Of a stretch of DNA of 64,000 bases, positions 1-10,287 are shown one piece after another; the first letter of the stretch is position 1; the number at the start of each line of letters is the position of its first letter. Below the pieces are notes generated by a model. The model had not been told where the DNA came from. It saw only the letters and a list, made by a program, of their open reading frames with translations, and did no database searches. Location of the stretch: NCBI RefSeq assembly GCF_009017415.1, contig NC_092405.1, positions 434,001-498,000 on the forward strand, read 5' to 3'. The DNA is from Aspergillus flavus (lineage: Eukaryota > Ascomycota > Eurotiomycetes > Eurotiales > Aspergillaceae). The position numbers and the translations under genes were made by a program.

Positions 1-321
1 GGACCCTACTTGTGATTTTATATTCTGATGTACGCGGGATGATTTATTCCTGGACTCAGGCTCTGTATCAACAATAACAAGGTCCACCCTATACGGGCCA
101 CACCTCATCAATTCCTATTGTTCCTCATGGATCTATAAATATTGAAACGGGCAATAGCAATAACTCATTGCCCTGCGCAGTCCAGAAATCTAAGCCTTCT
201 AAAAACCACCCAAAGTAAACAATCGAAACCCAAAATTAAGCCAAGAAATAGATATAAGAAGCGAAAATTAAAGCAATGCAAGAGCATCAATCATAAAAGC
301 CCCGAAAAACCAACAAGGACT
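1..321. other. Window edge, no gene recognised
   Basis: This stretch lies beyond the 3' end of the dioxygenase gene. I see no convincing coding exon. It is probably 3' UTR and spacer. Confidence 0.5.
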
Positions 322-1291
322 CTAATCAAGACCAAACTGTCTAGCATCCCATCTCACGCGCTTCAAGTGTCTCCGGGGATCCTTGACCTGGTTGCGCCCA
401 TGCAACCACCGCCTGTTATCCATGATGATGATGGAACCGCGGGGCATCATCTCGGCCGTGAGATTCACCACCTCGGCCTGTGCCTTCGGGCCCAGGAGAA
501 CAGACTTGAGTTCCTCGAGCGCGAGTCCAGCTTCGCCTGTCAAAGGCGTGAAGATATCCTCTCTGAAGCGGAGAGCCAGGCTCCCGGATTCCGGGTCGGG
601 GGATAACAGACTACCGATGATGGACTCGTCCTTGTTATCTGTTTTCCGGAACTCGGGTGGCACGGTGATGAGATAGTCTTTCTTCTGGAGAGCGACGCGG
701 GTCGACTCCGAGAGGAGCTTGAGGAGATTGTCGACTTTCAGTACGGAGAGAGTCCCGCCGCCGCATTGGTCTGGGTGCAAGACTTGGAGGGCGAAGAAGC
801 GCGGCGGGGAGGCCTCGTAGCTGCAGTCGGTGTGCCAGGGGAACTCATTCATGGTTTCTGACCTGGCCTGGTGGTCGGGGCATTGGAAGACTGTTTGGCT
901 GGGTCGGATATCCCAGTACCAGCCGCGGTGGGCGGAGTGGGTGATGGGAAGACCGTGGCCGTGCCATTTGTGTAGGCCGTGAATGAGATTTGTGAGGTAG
1001 TGGGAGTCGTTGTCGTCGAAGTTGAGGCTGATTTTCAGAACGCCCGCGTCCTGAAGGTGGCGTTGGACGCTGCCAACGTGCGATTGGTCATGGGCGGAAT
1101 CAAGCCTTGGGGCTTGGAGGTATGGGATATTGGCTGTATAGATAAGCCTTTCGTTAGCTAAATTTAAACAATAAGGGTCCAAACTGAAATCTTAAACAAG
1201 CTTACATACCGAGTGGCGAAAGCGCAGGAGCAGCCGACCGGATCGACGTCCCCAGGGCACCGTGGTAGGCTCTGGTCAGGGTACGAAGCAT
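322..1291 (-). CDS. TauD/TfdA-like Fe(II)/2-oxoglutarate dioxygenase
   Basis: Two exons on the minus strand: 1210-1291 and 322-1133. The intron (1134-1209) has a GTATGT donor, a CTAAC branch site and a CAG acceptor, and joins Ala codons in frame, giving 297 residues. The first exon supplies a basic, Ser/Ala-rich N-terminus that could be an organelle leader. The facial triad of this family is visible as His-Thr-Asp in HTDCSYE and a distal His in WLHGRN, followed by an Arg-rich segment where 2-oxoglutarate usually binds. The family couples oxidative decarboxylation of 2-oxoglutarate to hydroxylation or C-S/C-O cleavage of small acids; the substrate here is unknown. It lies head-to-tail with the downstream SDR and esterase, suggesting shared use in one pathway. 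The class is confident, the substrate is not. Confidence 0.82.
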
Positions 1292-1943
1292 TTTGTAACG
1301 AATGGATGGATATGTAGTACTATACTATATCTCTTGAATGATTGTTGATTGACTTCCCATGTTTCTCTCGTTGCGAATAGGTCTATATAAGTTTGTTCCT
1401 ATCAGCGGAATACCGCCCTCTCGAGCTCATCCTACGTGCAATTCCGTTCCGCTTCATCCCTTGCATCGTTACTGCTAATTTACTTCTTGGCTTACGGAGT
1501 ACCGCGGTGGCCTACGTACACCTCTCCCCATCTCCAGGGTAGGAATGTCTTGGCAGGATGACGGGTATCATCCAAATGCCCCAGAAGATCACCAGAATGT
1601 CTTGGCTTGGGCTTGTCGGTGACGAATGTGACCGCGAATGTGGTTCAATATGAGTTGGAAAAGGGGGTGAGACGACGCAAGGGAGAGCTGATAAGATGGT
1701 TGATAATGGAAAAACAAGTGGCTATGGAAACGTCGCTCCATCGAAGGTTCTTTTCTCGCATGCAACTCATCATTTAGGTATGTATGTACATGAGGTCATG
1801 TTCCGGACGAACCAATGTCTGAGGAATATCATCCCAGAATGCTCAAAAGCGGTATGTGCAGTCGTCAGCTCAAATGCATCCTGTCATGCAGAAGAGATAA
1901 CCCATCACGACCAATTAACCCCCTACGTCCGCTTCTTTCCCAA
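1292..1943. promoter_or_regulatory. Promoter side of the dioxygenase gene
   Basis: No gene is visible. The stretch separates the dioxygenase start from the stop codon of the next minus-strand gene, so it should hold the dioxygenase promoter and the SDR 3' UTR. A GC-rich patch near 1494-1513 contains TACGGAGTACCGCGG, with CGG/CCG half-sites of the kind Zn2Cys6 regulators use. That assignment is an inference. Confidence 0.4.
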
Positions 1944-2840
1944 TTAGAACCGATTCTCAGGTGCGATCAGCCGCTGGCCGACCTCTCCGTATGCGCCCTC
2001 TACCTCAGTGATCGTCGTACCTTGCACCCAGAATCCCTTGGCGTTCGCCCAGCTCGCCGGCGACGCCACTGCCGCTGCGATGGCCCATGCAACGTCCTCC
2101 GGCGAACTCTTGAGCGTGTGGGGCTGAGTGGTGGCCTCCAGCCCTTCCACCATGGAGGTGAGTGTAAGCCAAGGCGCGATCCAGGAAATGGCAATGTTGG
2201 CTCGGATAACCTCCTCGATTAGGGCGGTGCTGCGGACAAGACCCAAGACTGCATGTTTGCTAGCGGTATAGAGCGGCTGCGAAGGCACAGGGACATAGGA
2301 GCCCGCAGAGCCAGTGACGACGATGCGTCCACCCGCTCCTCTCTGCTTCATGTGATGGATGGCTAATTTTAGTCCGAACACGACCGAGTTGATGTTGACG
2401 TCAAAGAGCTGCGTCGAGGGGCGCTCAAGCTTGCCTTCCTTGGTTTCATCTGCCAGGTAATTGTAGCGTGCTTGACTGTTCAGCTGCGCTTGTCGTGAGG
2501 GATCTTGGGTCTGGAGCAGGGAGATCTCGGGGTTGATGGCTGCGTTGCACACGACGAGCTCGATTGGCCCGATAGTGTCGATGACCCATTGGAACAGCGC
2601 TATCTGTTGGTTCCAGTCGCTGACGTCGCAGGTCTTGTACGTGGCTTGCAGACCGATGGCTTCCACTGCATTCTTTAATGCATCCTCGTGTAAATCAACA
2701 AGCACCACGCGGGCGCCGTGGCGGGCGAGGAGATTAGCAGTGGCAAATCCGATGCCACGTGCGGCGCCGGTGATAATAGCTACTTTGTTGGAGACATTCT
2801 CCGTGAGAGCGTCGCTGTTTGGCCTCGAGATAGTCGTCAT
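1944..2840 (-). CDS. Short-chain dehydrogenase/reductase (SDR 1)
   Basis: Single-exon gene of 298 residues. A classical SDR fold is clear: cofactor motif TGAARGIG at residues 24-31, the CNAA segment near 98-101, catalytic Ser178 and the Tyr191-x3-Lys195 pair in YTASK. The Ser-Tyr spacing of 13 is standard. Asp49 after the second beta strand (VLVDL) suggests NAD(H) rather than NADP(H). The protein probably oxidises a secondary alcohol or reduces a ketone in the cytosol. An insertion of about 30 residues (roughly 108-138) sits between the NNAG-like segment and the next helix. It lies between the dioxygenase and esterase genes on the same strand, consistent with a shared pathway. The substrate cannot be read from sequence. 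Confidence 0.88.
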   Translation of the reverse strand: MTTISRPNSDALTENVSNKVAIITGAARGIGFATANLLARHGARVVLVDLHEDALKNAVEAIGLQATYKTCDVSDWNQQIALFQWVIDTIGPIELVVCNAAINPEISLLQTQDPSRQAQLNSQARYNYLADETKEGKLERPSTQLFDVNINSVVFGLKLAIHHMKQRGAGGRIVVTGSAGSYVPVPSQPLYTASKHAVLGLVRSTALIEEVIRANIAISWIAPWLTLTSMVEGLEATTQPHTLKSSPEDVAWAIAAAVASPASWANAKGFWVQGTTITEVEGAYGEVGQRLIAPENRF

Positions 2841-3189
2841 GGTTGAGTGAGTAGTAGTGTGATTGTTGTAGAAGGAACAGGAACCGCGGATTAGGGCAAT
2901 GTTGAGTACTTATGTTAATTTGTACTACAAACGATGATCCACTTGGCTCTTCGTATTGAATACGCTTGGAACCTCGGCTAAAGCTTGAATAGAAAAGTAT
3001 AGCTATTTTCATTTGTAACAATATCGAGATGTCTATAGGATGACAAGTATCCACTAGCCCACACTACGAAACTATAGTTCAAATCTCCACAAGAACAAAT
3101 TGTCGTTACCAAAACAACCATATAGCACTAAGGACATGCCTTGGACACTCTACCTCCACACCTACCAATTAAGTCCCACCATCCAACCC
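2841..3189. promoter_or_regulatory. SDR 1 promoter and esterase 3' UTR
   Basis: No gene is visible in this 349-bp gap. It must hold the SDR 1 promoter. A CCTCGGCT element occurs near 2972-2979, similar to one arm of the inverted repeat at 12336-12363. Confidence 0.35.
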
Positions 3190-4164
3190 TCACAACTCCC
3201 TAATCGCTCGAAAGCGATTCTCCATAGCCCTCCCCGTAAAGCTCCCCAAAGGCGCCGACCCCTCAAACCCATGCGGCAACCCCGGATACAAATGAAACTC
3301 AACCGGAATGCCCGCCTTCACAAACTTCAGCACATACTCCGTATCCTCCTTCGCAAAAATATCCAACTGCCCACAATCCATATACAAAGGCGGCAACCCC
3401 TCTACAGAGTCCACCCTTGCCGGCGCCGCATACGCCTCAACACGATTCGTCCCAACATCCTTCCCCAAATACGCAGTCCAGCCGGTGATATTATCCTCCG
3501 GTGTCCAGAACGCCAATTCACCCGCCTGATTTTCAACACCCCGGTCATCGAGCATAGGATAGACCAGGATCTGCTTAGCTAGAGGCGGAGAGAGACCCTT
3601 GTCCCTAGCCATGAGCGCAAGACCAGCCGCTAAACTGGCGCCAGCACTCTCGCCCATAACAGCTATGCGATGAGTATCAATACACAACTCTTCCGCATGG
3701 GCATATACCCACTGCAAACCGGCCCAGCTGTCTTCCATCGGACCCGGATACGGGTGTTCCGGGGCTAGTCGGTAGTCGATGCTTAGGATTTGTACCCCTG
3801 AGCCGAGGACGTACCCAACTAGCATACTTTCCAGGTCCGCGACTGAGAGGGAAATGAACCCGCCTCCATGGGTGTGTACTACGGCGGGGGCTAGTTCTTT
3901 CATGGCCTCGTCCGATCCACCAGAGCCCCGTTTCTTGCGGTAGTGGTGGATCGGGACTTGGAAGTCACCTGATTGTGTTGGGGCGTAGTAGACGAGGTGT
4001 TCTAGTTCATCCGGGATGGGTGTTTTGGGGGTGTTTGCTGTAATGGCTGCGAGTAGGTTTCTTCTGGCGGTGATGTCGTGGATGGCTGGTTTGGGCTGTT
4101 GGCTTAGTAGTTGCAGCATTGGACCTGCAGCTGAGGCGAATTCGGGGTCGAATTGGAGAGGCAT
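3190..4164 (-). CDS. Alpha/beta hydrolase, hormone-sensitive-lipase family
   Basis: Single exon, 324 residues, the usual size of Abhydrolase_3 enzymes. The oxyanion motif HGGG is at residues 99-102. The nucleophile elbow GESAG places Ser163. Asp258 (in CGQLDIF) and His288 (in GLPHGF) complete the triad. These enzymes hydrolyse short acyl esters, lactones or carbamates. No signal peptide is seen, so it is probably intracellular. In this setting a natural role would be opening the ester or lactone made by the Baeyer-Villiger-type monooxygenase 6 kb away, but that link is inferred. It is divergent from the cyclase gene across a promoter holding a 65-bp repeat pair. Confidence 0.9.
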   Translation of the reverse strand: MPLQFDPEFASAAGPMLQLLSQQPKPAIHDITARRNLLAAITANTPKTPIPDELEHLVYYAPTQSGDFQVPIHHYRKKRGSGGSDEAMKELAPAVVHTHGGGFISLSVADLESMLVGYVLGSGVQILSIDYRLAPEHPYPGPMEDSWAGLQWVYAHAEELCIDTHRIAVMGESAGASLAAGLALMARDKGLSPPLAKQILVYPMLDDRGVENQAGELAFWTPEDNITGWTAYLGKDVGTNRVEAYAAPARVDSVEGLPPLYMDCGQLDIFAKEDTEYVLKFVKAGIPVEFHLYPGLPHGFEGSAPLGSFTGRAMENRFRAIREL

Positions 4165-4870
4165 TATGTTTCTCTGAGTGGCTTTGACAAGAACAAAGGA
4201 TGTATCAATGTAACGTAAAGAGAGATTTAGTGAGATAGTGGCCCTGCATTAGGGATCTACAGGGTTATTAGTACTGCTACGTTTGTGTATAGTGCCCCAT
4301 CTACGCGGAACTTTGAATACGCATTTTTGATCCTTCACGGGAAGACAAGCCATGTCCGATCCGAAAGCCCCCTTTCTATAGGTGTGAAACGTTCCTTCAG
4401 TCCGGGCCAAAAAACTTACGGAATGGCAAGCCATTTCCGATCCGAAAGCCTCCTTTCTATAGGTGTGAAACGTTCCTTCAGTCCGGGCCAAGATACTATG
4501 TCTAAGTAGTAAACCGCGTTTCTTCCGCTCCGACGCCACAGTGGAGCCTGATAAAATGTGGGGATATCGTTTTCGGAAGTTGACGGCGAGCTGAATAATT
4601 TAGTTTTTGAACAATGCATAGAACATGATACTATGAATATACGTTGGAAAGGTAATGTCTATAGAGCCAGGAAGGCGTGAGGGCGAATGGCATATGACAG
4701 CTGTCTAGCCCCAGTAACCGCACTATTCCTTGTTATACGTCGTAGTCTATATCGTCGATCTTGAATAACAATGTGTCAACTAGATGTAACACTATAAAAT
4801 ACACTATAAAGATACCTTGGTGTCTGATGACTTTCAAGTCGTAGTATAGGAAGATCTGTCAGTCAACACA
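4165..4870. promoter_or_regulatory. Divergent promoter between esterase and cyclase
   Basis: This 706-bp space separates two divergently transcribed genes. Its main structure is the direct repeat pair at 4346-4491. No extra gene is supported; the short reading frames across 4249-4619 arise from the repeats. Confidence 0.6.
4346..4491. repeat. Two 65-bp near-identical direct repeats
   Basis: Copies lie at 4346-4410 and 4427-4491, offset by 81 bp. They differ at only two positions (G to T and C to T). Each contains CCGATCCGAAAGCC and the segment CTATAGGTGTGAAACGTTCC. They sit in the middle of a divergent promoter, so they may be duplicated regulatory sites. Confidence 0.9.
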
Positions 4871-6143
4871 ATGATGACTATCCCCTCCTTCGACGAACTC
4901 CCCTCCGTACCGGGACATCCTCAAACCAAATGCTCCTGGGGCCTTTTCGACAAAGATGGCCAGAAAGACCTCTACGGGACGTTAAACTTCATTACGCCAG
5001 ACATTGTGAAATCCGCAGCCACTGAAATCCGTCATGGCATTTCAGTCTCGCTCAAGTGCGTGCCCCTGTGTTATTCTATGATGGGTTCATGCTAGAGCAT
5101 AGACACTGACTATAACTGTTAGCTGGCCCCTGGGAGCCATCAAGAGCAAGGGACACTTTCGCAAACATCTTTCTCATAACGTGGTGAAACTCGAGGATCC
5201 TGCAACTGGGAAGGGCTTTGGGTTTGATGATGAAGTAGGGTGGTTCAGCTATTGACTTTTCTATAAGTGAGGTATCTGATGAACTATAGGTGGACTTTAA
5301 TACTCAAGGAAGTAGCCAGTGGGACAGTCTCTGTATGTTATCTTTCTCATACCACTAAATATACTGTGCTAAAGAACATAAGGTCACTTCCAGCATCTCC
5401 CCTCCGGTTTATCCTACAACGGGTTCAAACCAACGGTCGAAACCCTCCAAGCAAATACCGACCTCCCAACCCTAGATCGTAAGCGACAACTTCACCCCAA
5501 TAGCCTAACACGATCTAAACAAACGCAGACTGGCACTCCCGCGGCGGTCTCACCGGCCGAGGCGTCCTAATTGACTTCAAATCCTACGCCGCAGCAAAAG
5601 GAATCCAATACTCCCCCTTCTCGGCTTTCCGAATTAGCGCCGCAGACATCGAGGCAGTCGCTGTCCATCAAGGAACTACCTTCCAAAAAGGCGATATCCT
5701 CATCATCCGATTCGGGGTAACAGAGGCACTGGGACAAATGAACGGGGACGAACAATCAGCCGCCATGGCTCCACTGCGATGCTGTGGGATCGAAGGAACC
5801 GAAGATATGGCACGTTGGCTATGGAACAGACAGTTTGCTGCCGTTGCCAGTGATAATATAGCCGTGGAGGCTATGCCGCCGATTATTGACGGGGTGGAGA
5901 GACCGCCGACCGAGTTTGGTGAGTGTGATCTCATCTATGACCTTGTGTCTAGTGGCTAATTGGGTAGTGTTGCACCAATGGTGTCTTAGTTTGCTTGGAA
6001 TGCCTCTTGGGGAGCTGTGGGATCTCAAGGCCCTGGCGGACGTGTGTAGGAAGGTTGGAAGGTATAGCTTTCTATTGACCTCGGCGCCGTTGAATGTTCC
6101 TGGTGCCGTTGGGAGTCCGCCGAATGCGTTGGCTATTTTGTAG
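4871..6143 (+). CDS. Cyclase-family (PF04199-type) hydrolase, six exons
   Basis: Exons are 4871-5055, 5123-5234, 5290-5332, 5383-5478, 5529-5918 and 5968-6143. All junctions are GT-AG and keep frame, giving 333 residues. The product resembles the fungal cyclase/kynurenine-formamidase-like family: an N-terminal FDELPSVPG segment, a central WDSLCHF metal-site region, the family signature HWHSRGGLTGRGVLID, and a C-terminal PLGELWDL helix. Related enzymes hydrolyse amide or lactone bonds using a bound metal. The double ATG makes residue 1 uncertain by one codon. It is the only plus-strand gene among its immediate neighbours, and shares a promoter with the esterase. The family is confident; the reaction here is unknown. 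Confidence 0.85.
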
Positions 6144-6290
6144 CTTCGTCCAAATGATGTCGCTGGGCTGTTCTTGGATTTGATCCAGGGGTAGTAACTA
6201 GTTAGTTATATCTGTGATTTTATACCTTCTGATAGTACACTTCTTGTACAGTAGTACTGCACCAAAACCTATAACTTTGACTTGCTGCAA

Positions 6291-8018
6291 TTATAGCAAC
6301 ATATTCTCCCAAATAAAAGACGCAAACAACGGATCCCAATCCGAAAGACTCGCATCCGCACCTAACGAACTCAAGTCCTGCTGAAAAGGGCAAGGCCATC
6401 CATTCGCAGCCCAAGCCTTCGAACCCAGCGCCTCCAATTTCGCCCAGTCAGGATGCGAATCCGACAAGAAAGTGAAGCAGCAAGTCTCCACCAAACTCCG
6501 CATTCCGACGGATTCCACAGATCCCGGATGCTGAATCATGTCCTGAAAAACAATAGCACAGGCATGGGTGACGTCAAAATGTCCTAGAATCCATCTATAC
6601 GGAGCTAGCTCAGGGTCTGCAATACCCGACATGTAGTCATTGATGTAGTTTTGGCATGCGGCTAGTGCTTTTTGTCTGGAAGTTTGCGGCCATTGGGTCG
6701 ATCGTAGGTAGGGCTGATGGAGGATGAAGAGCATTTTGTAGCAACACATTCTTTGGCTCATTGTGATGAATTTTTCTGCTGCGGTCATTTCGAGGGATGT
6801 TCGGGTGGAGATCTCGTCGGTGCATATTTTTGTTGCCTTTTCGTCCAAATCTTGGATGTCTTTGCCTGTTGGTTGACGGATACCGTAGACGGTTTGGAAG
6901 ATTGCAGAGATTAAGGAGTTTACTCGTATGATAGTTCCTATGAGCTTGCGCTCTGACATGCCATTTTGCTCCATGGTTTGAACATCGGTAGCGGTAGCGT
7001 GGATTAATGGTGGTAATGCATGGGCGACCGAGTAGCAGACGTCCAAACTATGGATGCACCACCAGAGGACCCGGCGAAAGTCCACCTCACTAGGGGGCAG
7101 ATTAAAGGATGAGGGATCGCGGTGCAAACCCAGAGACTGAGCAGCTCGCAACAATACGCAGACAGGGCCCGGATCTGGATGTGTCCTTCCGTCTGCCACG
7201 CTTGGGAGAGCAAGGAGAAAGGCCGCTCGGACAGTGTTCAGGTTGGGCTGTCGGGGGTATCCGTTGCTTGAAAGCAGCTGGACTGCTAGGTCTTTCCATG
7301 CCGATGAAGTAGATATAGGGGACAGTGACCTCAAGTCACCAGACGCATTAGCAGAACACGCTGCAGCAAAGCAGATCGCCGCAATCAGCGCCAACGAGCC
7401 CACAGGGGAGCTACGGTTGTGTCTTAGATTTTCAAGGGATATTATAACCTCAGGAATATCGACAATGGGATACCAGAGATGACAGTAATTCGAATACCAA
7501 TGAATGAGTCTGTCCACCTCCGCTAGTTGCACAAACAAGTGAGCTTGACCATCGGGAAATTCCAGGCCTCCCTGTAATGTGGGGGGAGCTGATGTCTCTC
7601 GCGATTTCGCACAGGGACCAATACCGGAGCCAGCGGAAGGCCGAGAACCATTCGGGCCGTCCACATCTACCACCCAAGATGAGCTGGAGTAATACCGCGC
7701 TTGAGACTCGCTAGTGGTGTTGAGGTGGCCCTGTTGGTTGAGCCGAATGACCAGGTCTCCACCGTGGTGGCTGTCTGGTGTCCGAGGTACTTGGCTATAA
7801 ACGCAAGTACGTTCATGTGTCTGACAATTTTGGCAGCGAGGCCTAGTCTGATCGCATTTAACTTTTCTAAGGCGACATTGGTGACATGCTTGGACTTCCC
7901 GATTCCTAGATAGCTTTGGGCGATTCAAATTGAGGCGCCGGATGAGCGGCTCGTTTGACCGAGGCTGTACTTTATTTGGAGTCATGTGTGCACATTCGTT
8001 TATGAAAGTAACCTTCAT
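6291..8018 (-). CDS. Zn2Cys6 transcription factor 1
   Basis: Single open frame of 575 residues (an alternative start is Met12). The N-terminal binuclear zinc cluster is complete, with Cys spacing C-x2-C-x6-C-x6-C-x2-C-x6-C from ACHQC to the Cys of HERTC. The middle region, with motifs such as LRAAQSLGLHRDPS and RRVLWWCIHSLD, is the typical fungal-specific transcription factor domain. Such proteins usually bind CGG/CCG half-sites and act locally on neighbouring metabolic genes. It sits between the cyclase gene and the small secreted protein gene, so it is a candidate local regulator. No intron is needed. What it senses is unknown. Confidence 0.9.
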   Translation of the reverse strand: MKVTFINECAHMTPNKVQPRSNEPLIRRLNLNRPKLSRNREVQACHQCRLRKVKCDQTRPRCQNCQTHERTCVYSQVPRTPDSHHGGDLVIRLNQQGHLNTTSESQARYYSSSSWVVDVDGPNGSRPSAGSGIGPCAKSRETSAPPTLQGGLEFPDGQAHLFVQLAEVDRLIHWYSNYCHLWYPIVDIPEVIISLENLRHNRSSPVGSLALIAAICFAAACSANASGDLRSLSPISTSSAWKDLAVQLLSSNGYPRQPNLNTVRAAFLLALPSVADGRTHPDPGPVCVLLRAAQSLGLHRDPSSFNLPPSEVDFRRVLWWCIHSLDVCYSVAHALPPLIHATATDVQTMEQNGMSERKLIGTIIRVNSLISAIFQTVYGIRQPTGKDIQDLDEKATKICTDEISTRTSLEMTAAEKFITMSQRMCCYKMLFILHQPYLRSTQWPQTSRQKALAACQNYINDYMSGIADPELAPYRWILGHFDVTHACAIVFQDMIQHPGSVESVGMRSLVETCCFTFLSDSHPDWAKLEALGSKAWAANGWPCPFQQDLSSLGADASLSDWDPLFASFIWENMLL

Positions 8019-8524
8019 GCATCATAATAGTAAGAATGCAAGGCTAAAATAGACAGATGTAGAGTTCTGATGATGAAACGTCCGTCTGGATGAACAACCT
8101 CTTAGGGTCTAGACACCCTGCCGGCCGAGAAAGTTGCCGGATTAGGGAAAGTGTGGGGCTTGATGAAGATACTTTATCTTGTGTTGGCCAGATTGTTCGG
8201 TTGGAGGCACGACCAAATGCCTAAGGTATTTTGGCCGAGTGGTAACACGCTTGACATTTTGTATATACAAGGGCATTTGCATTTTACTGAGGATGCAGTG
8301 GTTGATTACCATTATCTGCGTTAGACATTGTATAGAGCATATGTATGAGTTTCTGTAACAGATTTCAGGAGATACAGGGTAAATCTCTCAGAAAGCAAAC
8401 CAAATAATACACGAACAATAACCACCACCAACACAAGACCCCATTAACCGTTCAATCCTGATACGAAGCGCGAGGCAGATTCCACAAAACAGAGATGTGA
8501 CGTTTTCGACTATGCGAACCAGAA
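8019..8524. promoter_or_regulatory. Promoter of transcription factor 1
   Basis: No gene is visible. A GC-rich patch near 8117-8145 contains CTGCCGGCCGAG and TTGCCGG, which include CCG/CGG half-sites and could serve autoregulation. Confidence 0.35.
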
Positions 8525-8988
8525 TCAACGCCCGGCAACGCGGCTAACATCGCCGATAACTAAAGAGTTTCGTAAGTCAGTACAGTATCTATGGTAATCT
8601 AGTAAATGGTGGAGAGATACATACCACTGCCAACGGTTCCGCTCAGGATGGATGGTTCTTTCGCCTGGCGCTTTTTATTCCCAGGCGGTCCATATGCTGC
8701 CTCACAAGCATCCAGTAGGTCCCCGACAGATGCTTCATCTTCTTCCCCGGCATTGTAAGCCTCCAGCGCATCCCCGCACTCCTCAATGGAAGGCTCGCCG
8801 TCGCGCTTTTCAGGCTGAGAATCACCCTTACAATACAAGGGTGAGTCTTTCGGCACAGAGGTGAGAACCTTCGCCAACTCGGCGGGAATGCAGGGCTGAG
8901 GCGCAGACTCCGCGGAAGGCTCGACGGGAAGCGCAGCCGCCAGCGTGGCGGCGCAGAAGAGAGACATGCAGAGAGATTGGAACTTCAT
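8525..8988 (-). CDS. Small secreted protein with Kex2-type sites
   Basis: The first exon is 8625-8988. A likely intron (8560-8624, GTATGT donor, TAG acceptor) leads to a short last exon at 8525-8559, giving 132 residues. Reading through instead would give 129 residues. Residues 1-20 form a signal peptide ending in an AAALP-like cleavage site. The mature part has four Cys (33, 53, 71, 95) and dibasic sites KR at 61-62 and KKR at 105-107, which would release an acidic middle peptide of about 42 residues with two Cys. I do not recognise a family. It could be a small secreted effector-like protein or a processed peptide precursor. It lies inside the putative catabolic gene set, but a shared function is unproven. 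Confidence 0.65.
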
Positions 8989-10287
8989 GGTGGGCTGAAG
9001 GGTAGAGTGGTGCAGAACGGTGCAGAAAGAAGATGGGTAAGTGATGCTTGATTGAGAGTAGATGTGGTGCTGATGAGAGTAGAGACTCGGGGTGTTAGAG
9101 CAGTATTTATGTCTTTTCCTGTCCTACAAATTGGTACTGAGGTATTTCTCAAGTCTGTTTGATTGCCATATTCGGACATAGTGGTTGATCAATTCCAGAT
9201 CTGACGGATGGTAGTAGTGATACTCATCAGTGTGATGGACAAGATGGGGACCAATCACCAGGTCTGAAAGACACTTTCTACGGTTAACTTCAGTAGATGC
9301 TGCGAGATCTATCATATTTCAGATGTACCTGGCATACTGAATCAATAGTTCATGCGCAGGAATCCTCGGGAAGACCCGATCGGGCAATGTGGGGATTGCC
9401 TGAAAGAGAACGAATACATTGACCACACTGCAGCTTGAGACAATATGGTGGATAAGTCTCAACGTAGTATGAAGTATTGGACGTTATTATTGGTTGTAAA
9501 ATTAGGTCAATTGGGGTGAACGTCACTAGCTTGCTGCATATGCAAAATAAGACTGATCTATTATGTTATGTCTATGCCGATCACAGTTCTTGTCCCCTTT
9601 AGTATGCATACGCATACACACAGAATATGTCTTCAGGCGCACAGGAGAGGCTTCGGAATAAGACTAAATTCATATTCTATCTGGTAGAACAATCAATGGC
9701 CTCATATATAGTGGTCAGACGAAGAATGGTAGTTTCTTCGATGGGGTGCGGGCGCCCTCGGTTATGCAGTAGGGCAGAGCCTTGCAGCTGCAGCCACGTA
9801 CGCGTTGTCTCGAGATGCAGCATCTCACTTCCAGATCGGGTGATCTACATCCCTTGGACCCTGGAACACGAAGTAACATCAATTTAGACTTAACATAAGG
9901 AGATGATTTCCGTATCTGATTATCCCATTAGTTGAAAACTCCACGGTTCACAGTAATTCAAGTCTAAGAGGATTTGCTAGATCGAAGACACGAATACTAT
10001 GCTTTACCCCCTGCTTCCTCGTCTCAATAATAGTAAATCTACCAGTTACTAAAGCCTCTTGAAAGTAAGTATACTCATACTGCAACATAAATCGATGTTG
10101 AAAGGGGAAAGAAATCGCTTAGGAAAAAAAAACAATGCTAGCCCTAACTAGGCAGCGTCAACAATTACCTAGTGTCCATCCACAGTACCTTTTACGAAGT
10201 TTGCACAACGGGTGAAGCATTAGTAAATCACAATGTTGTTTGAAGAGTACTTGTAGCATATACACAATTACCAACACGAACAAGAAC
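8989..10287. other. Gene-poor spacer
   Basis: About 1.3 kb between the promoter of the small secreted protein and the 3' end of the monooxygenase gene. I see no convincing gene; the reading frame at 9627-9887 matches no family I know and has no splice support. Confidence 0.5.

Noticed and set aside
4249..4619. Small reading frames with internal duplicated peptide
   Set aside because: The duplicated peptide is simply the translation of the 65-bp promoter repeat.
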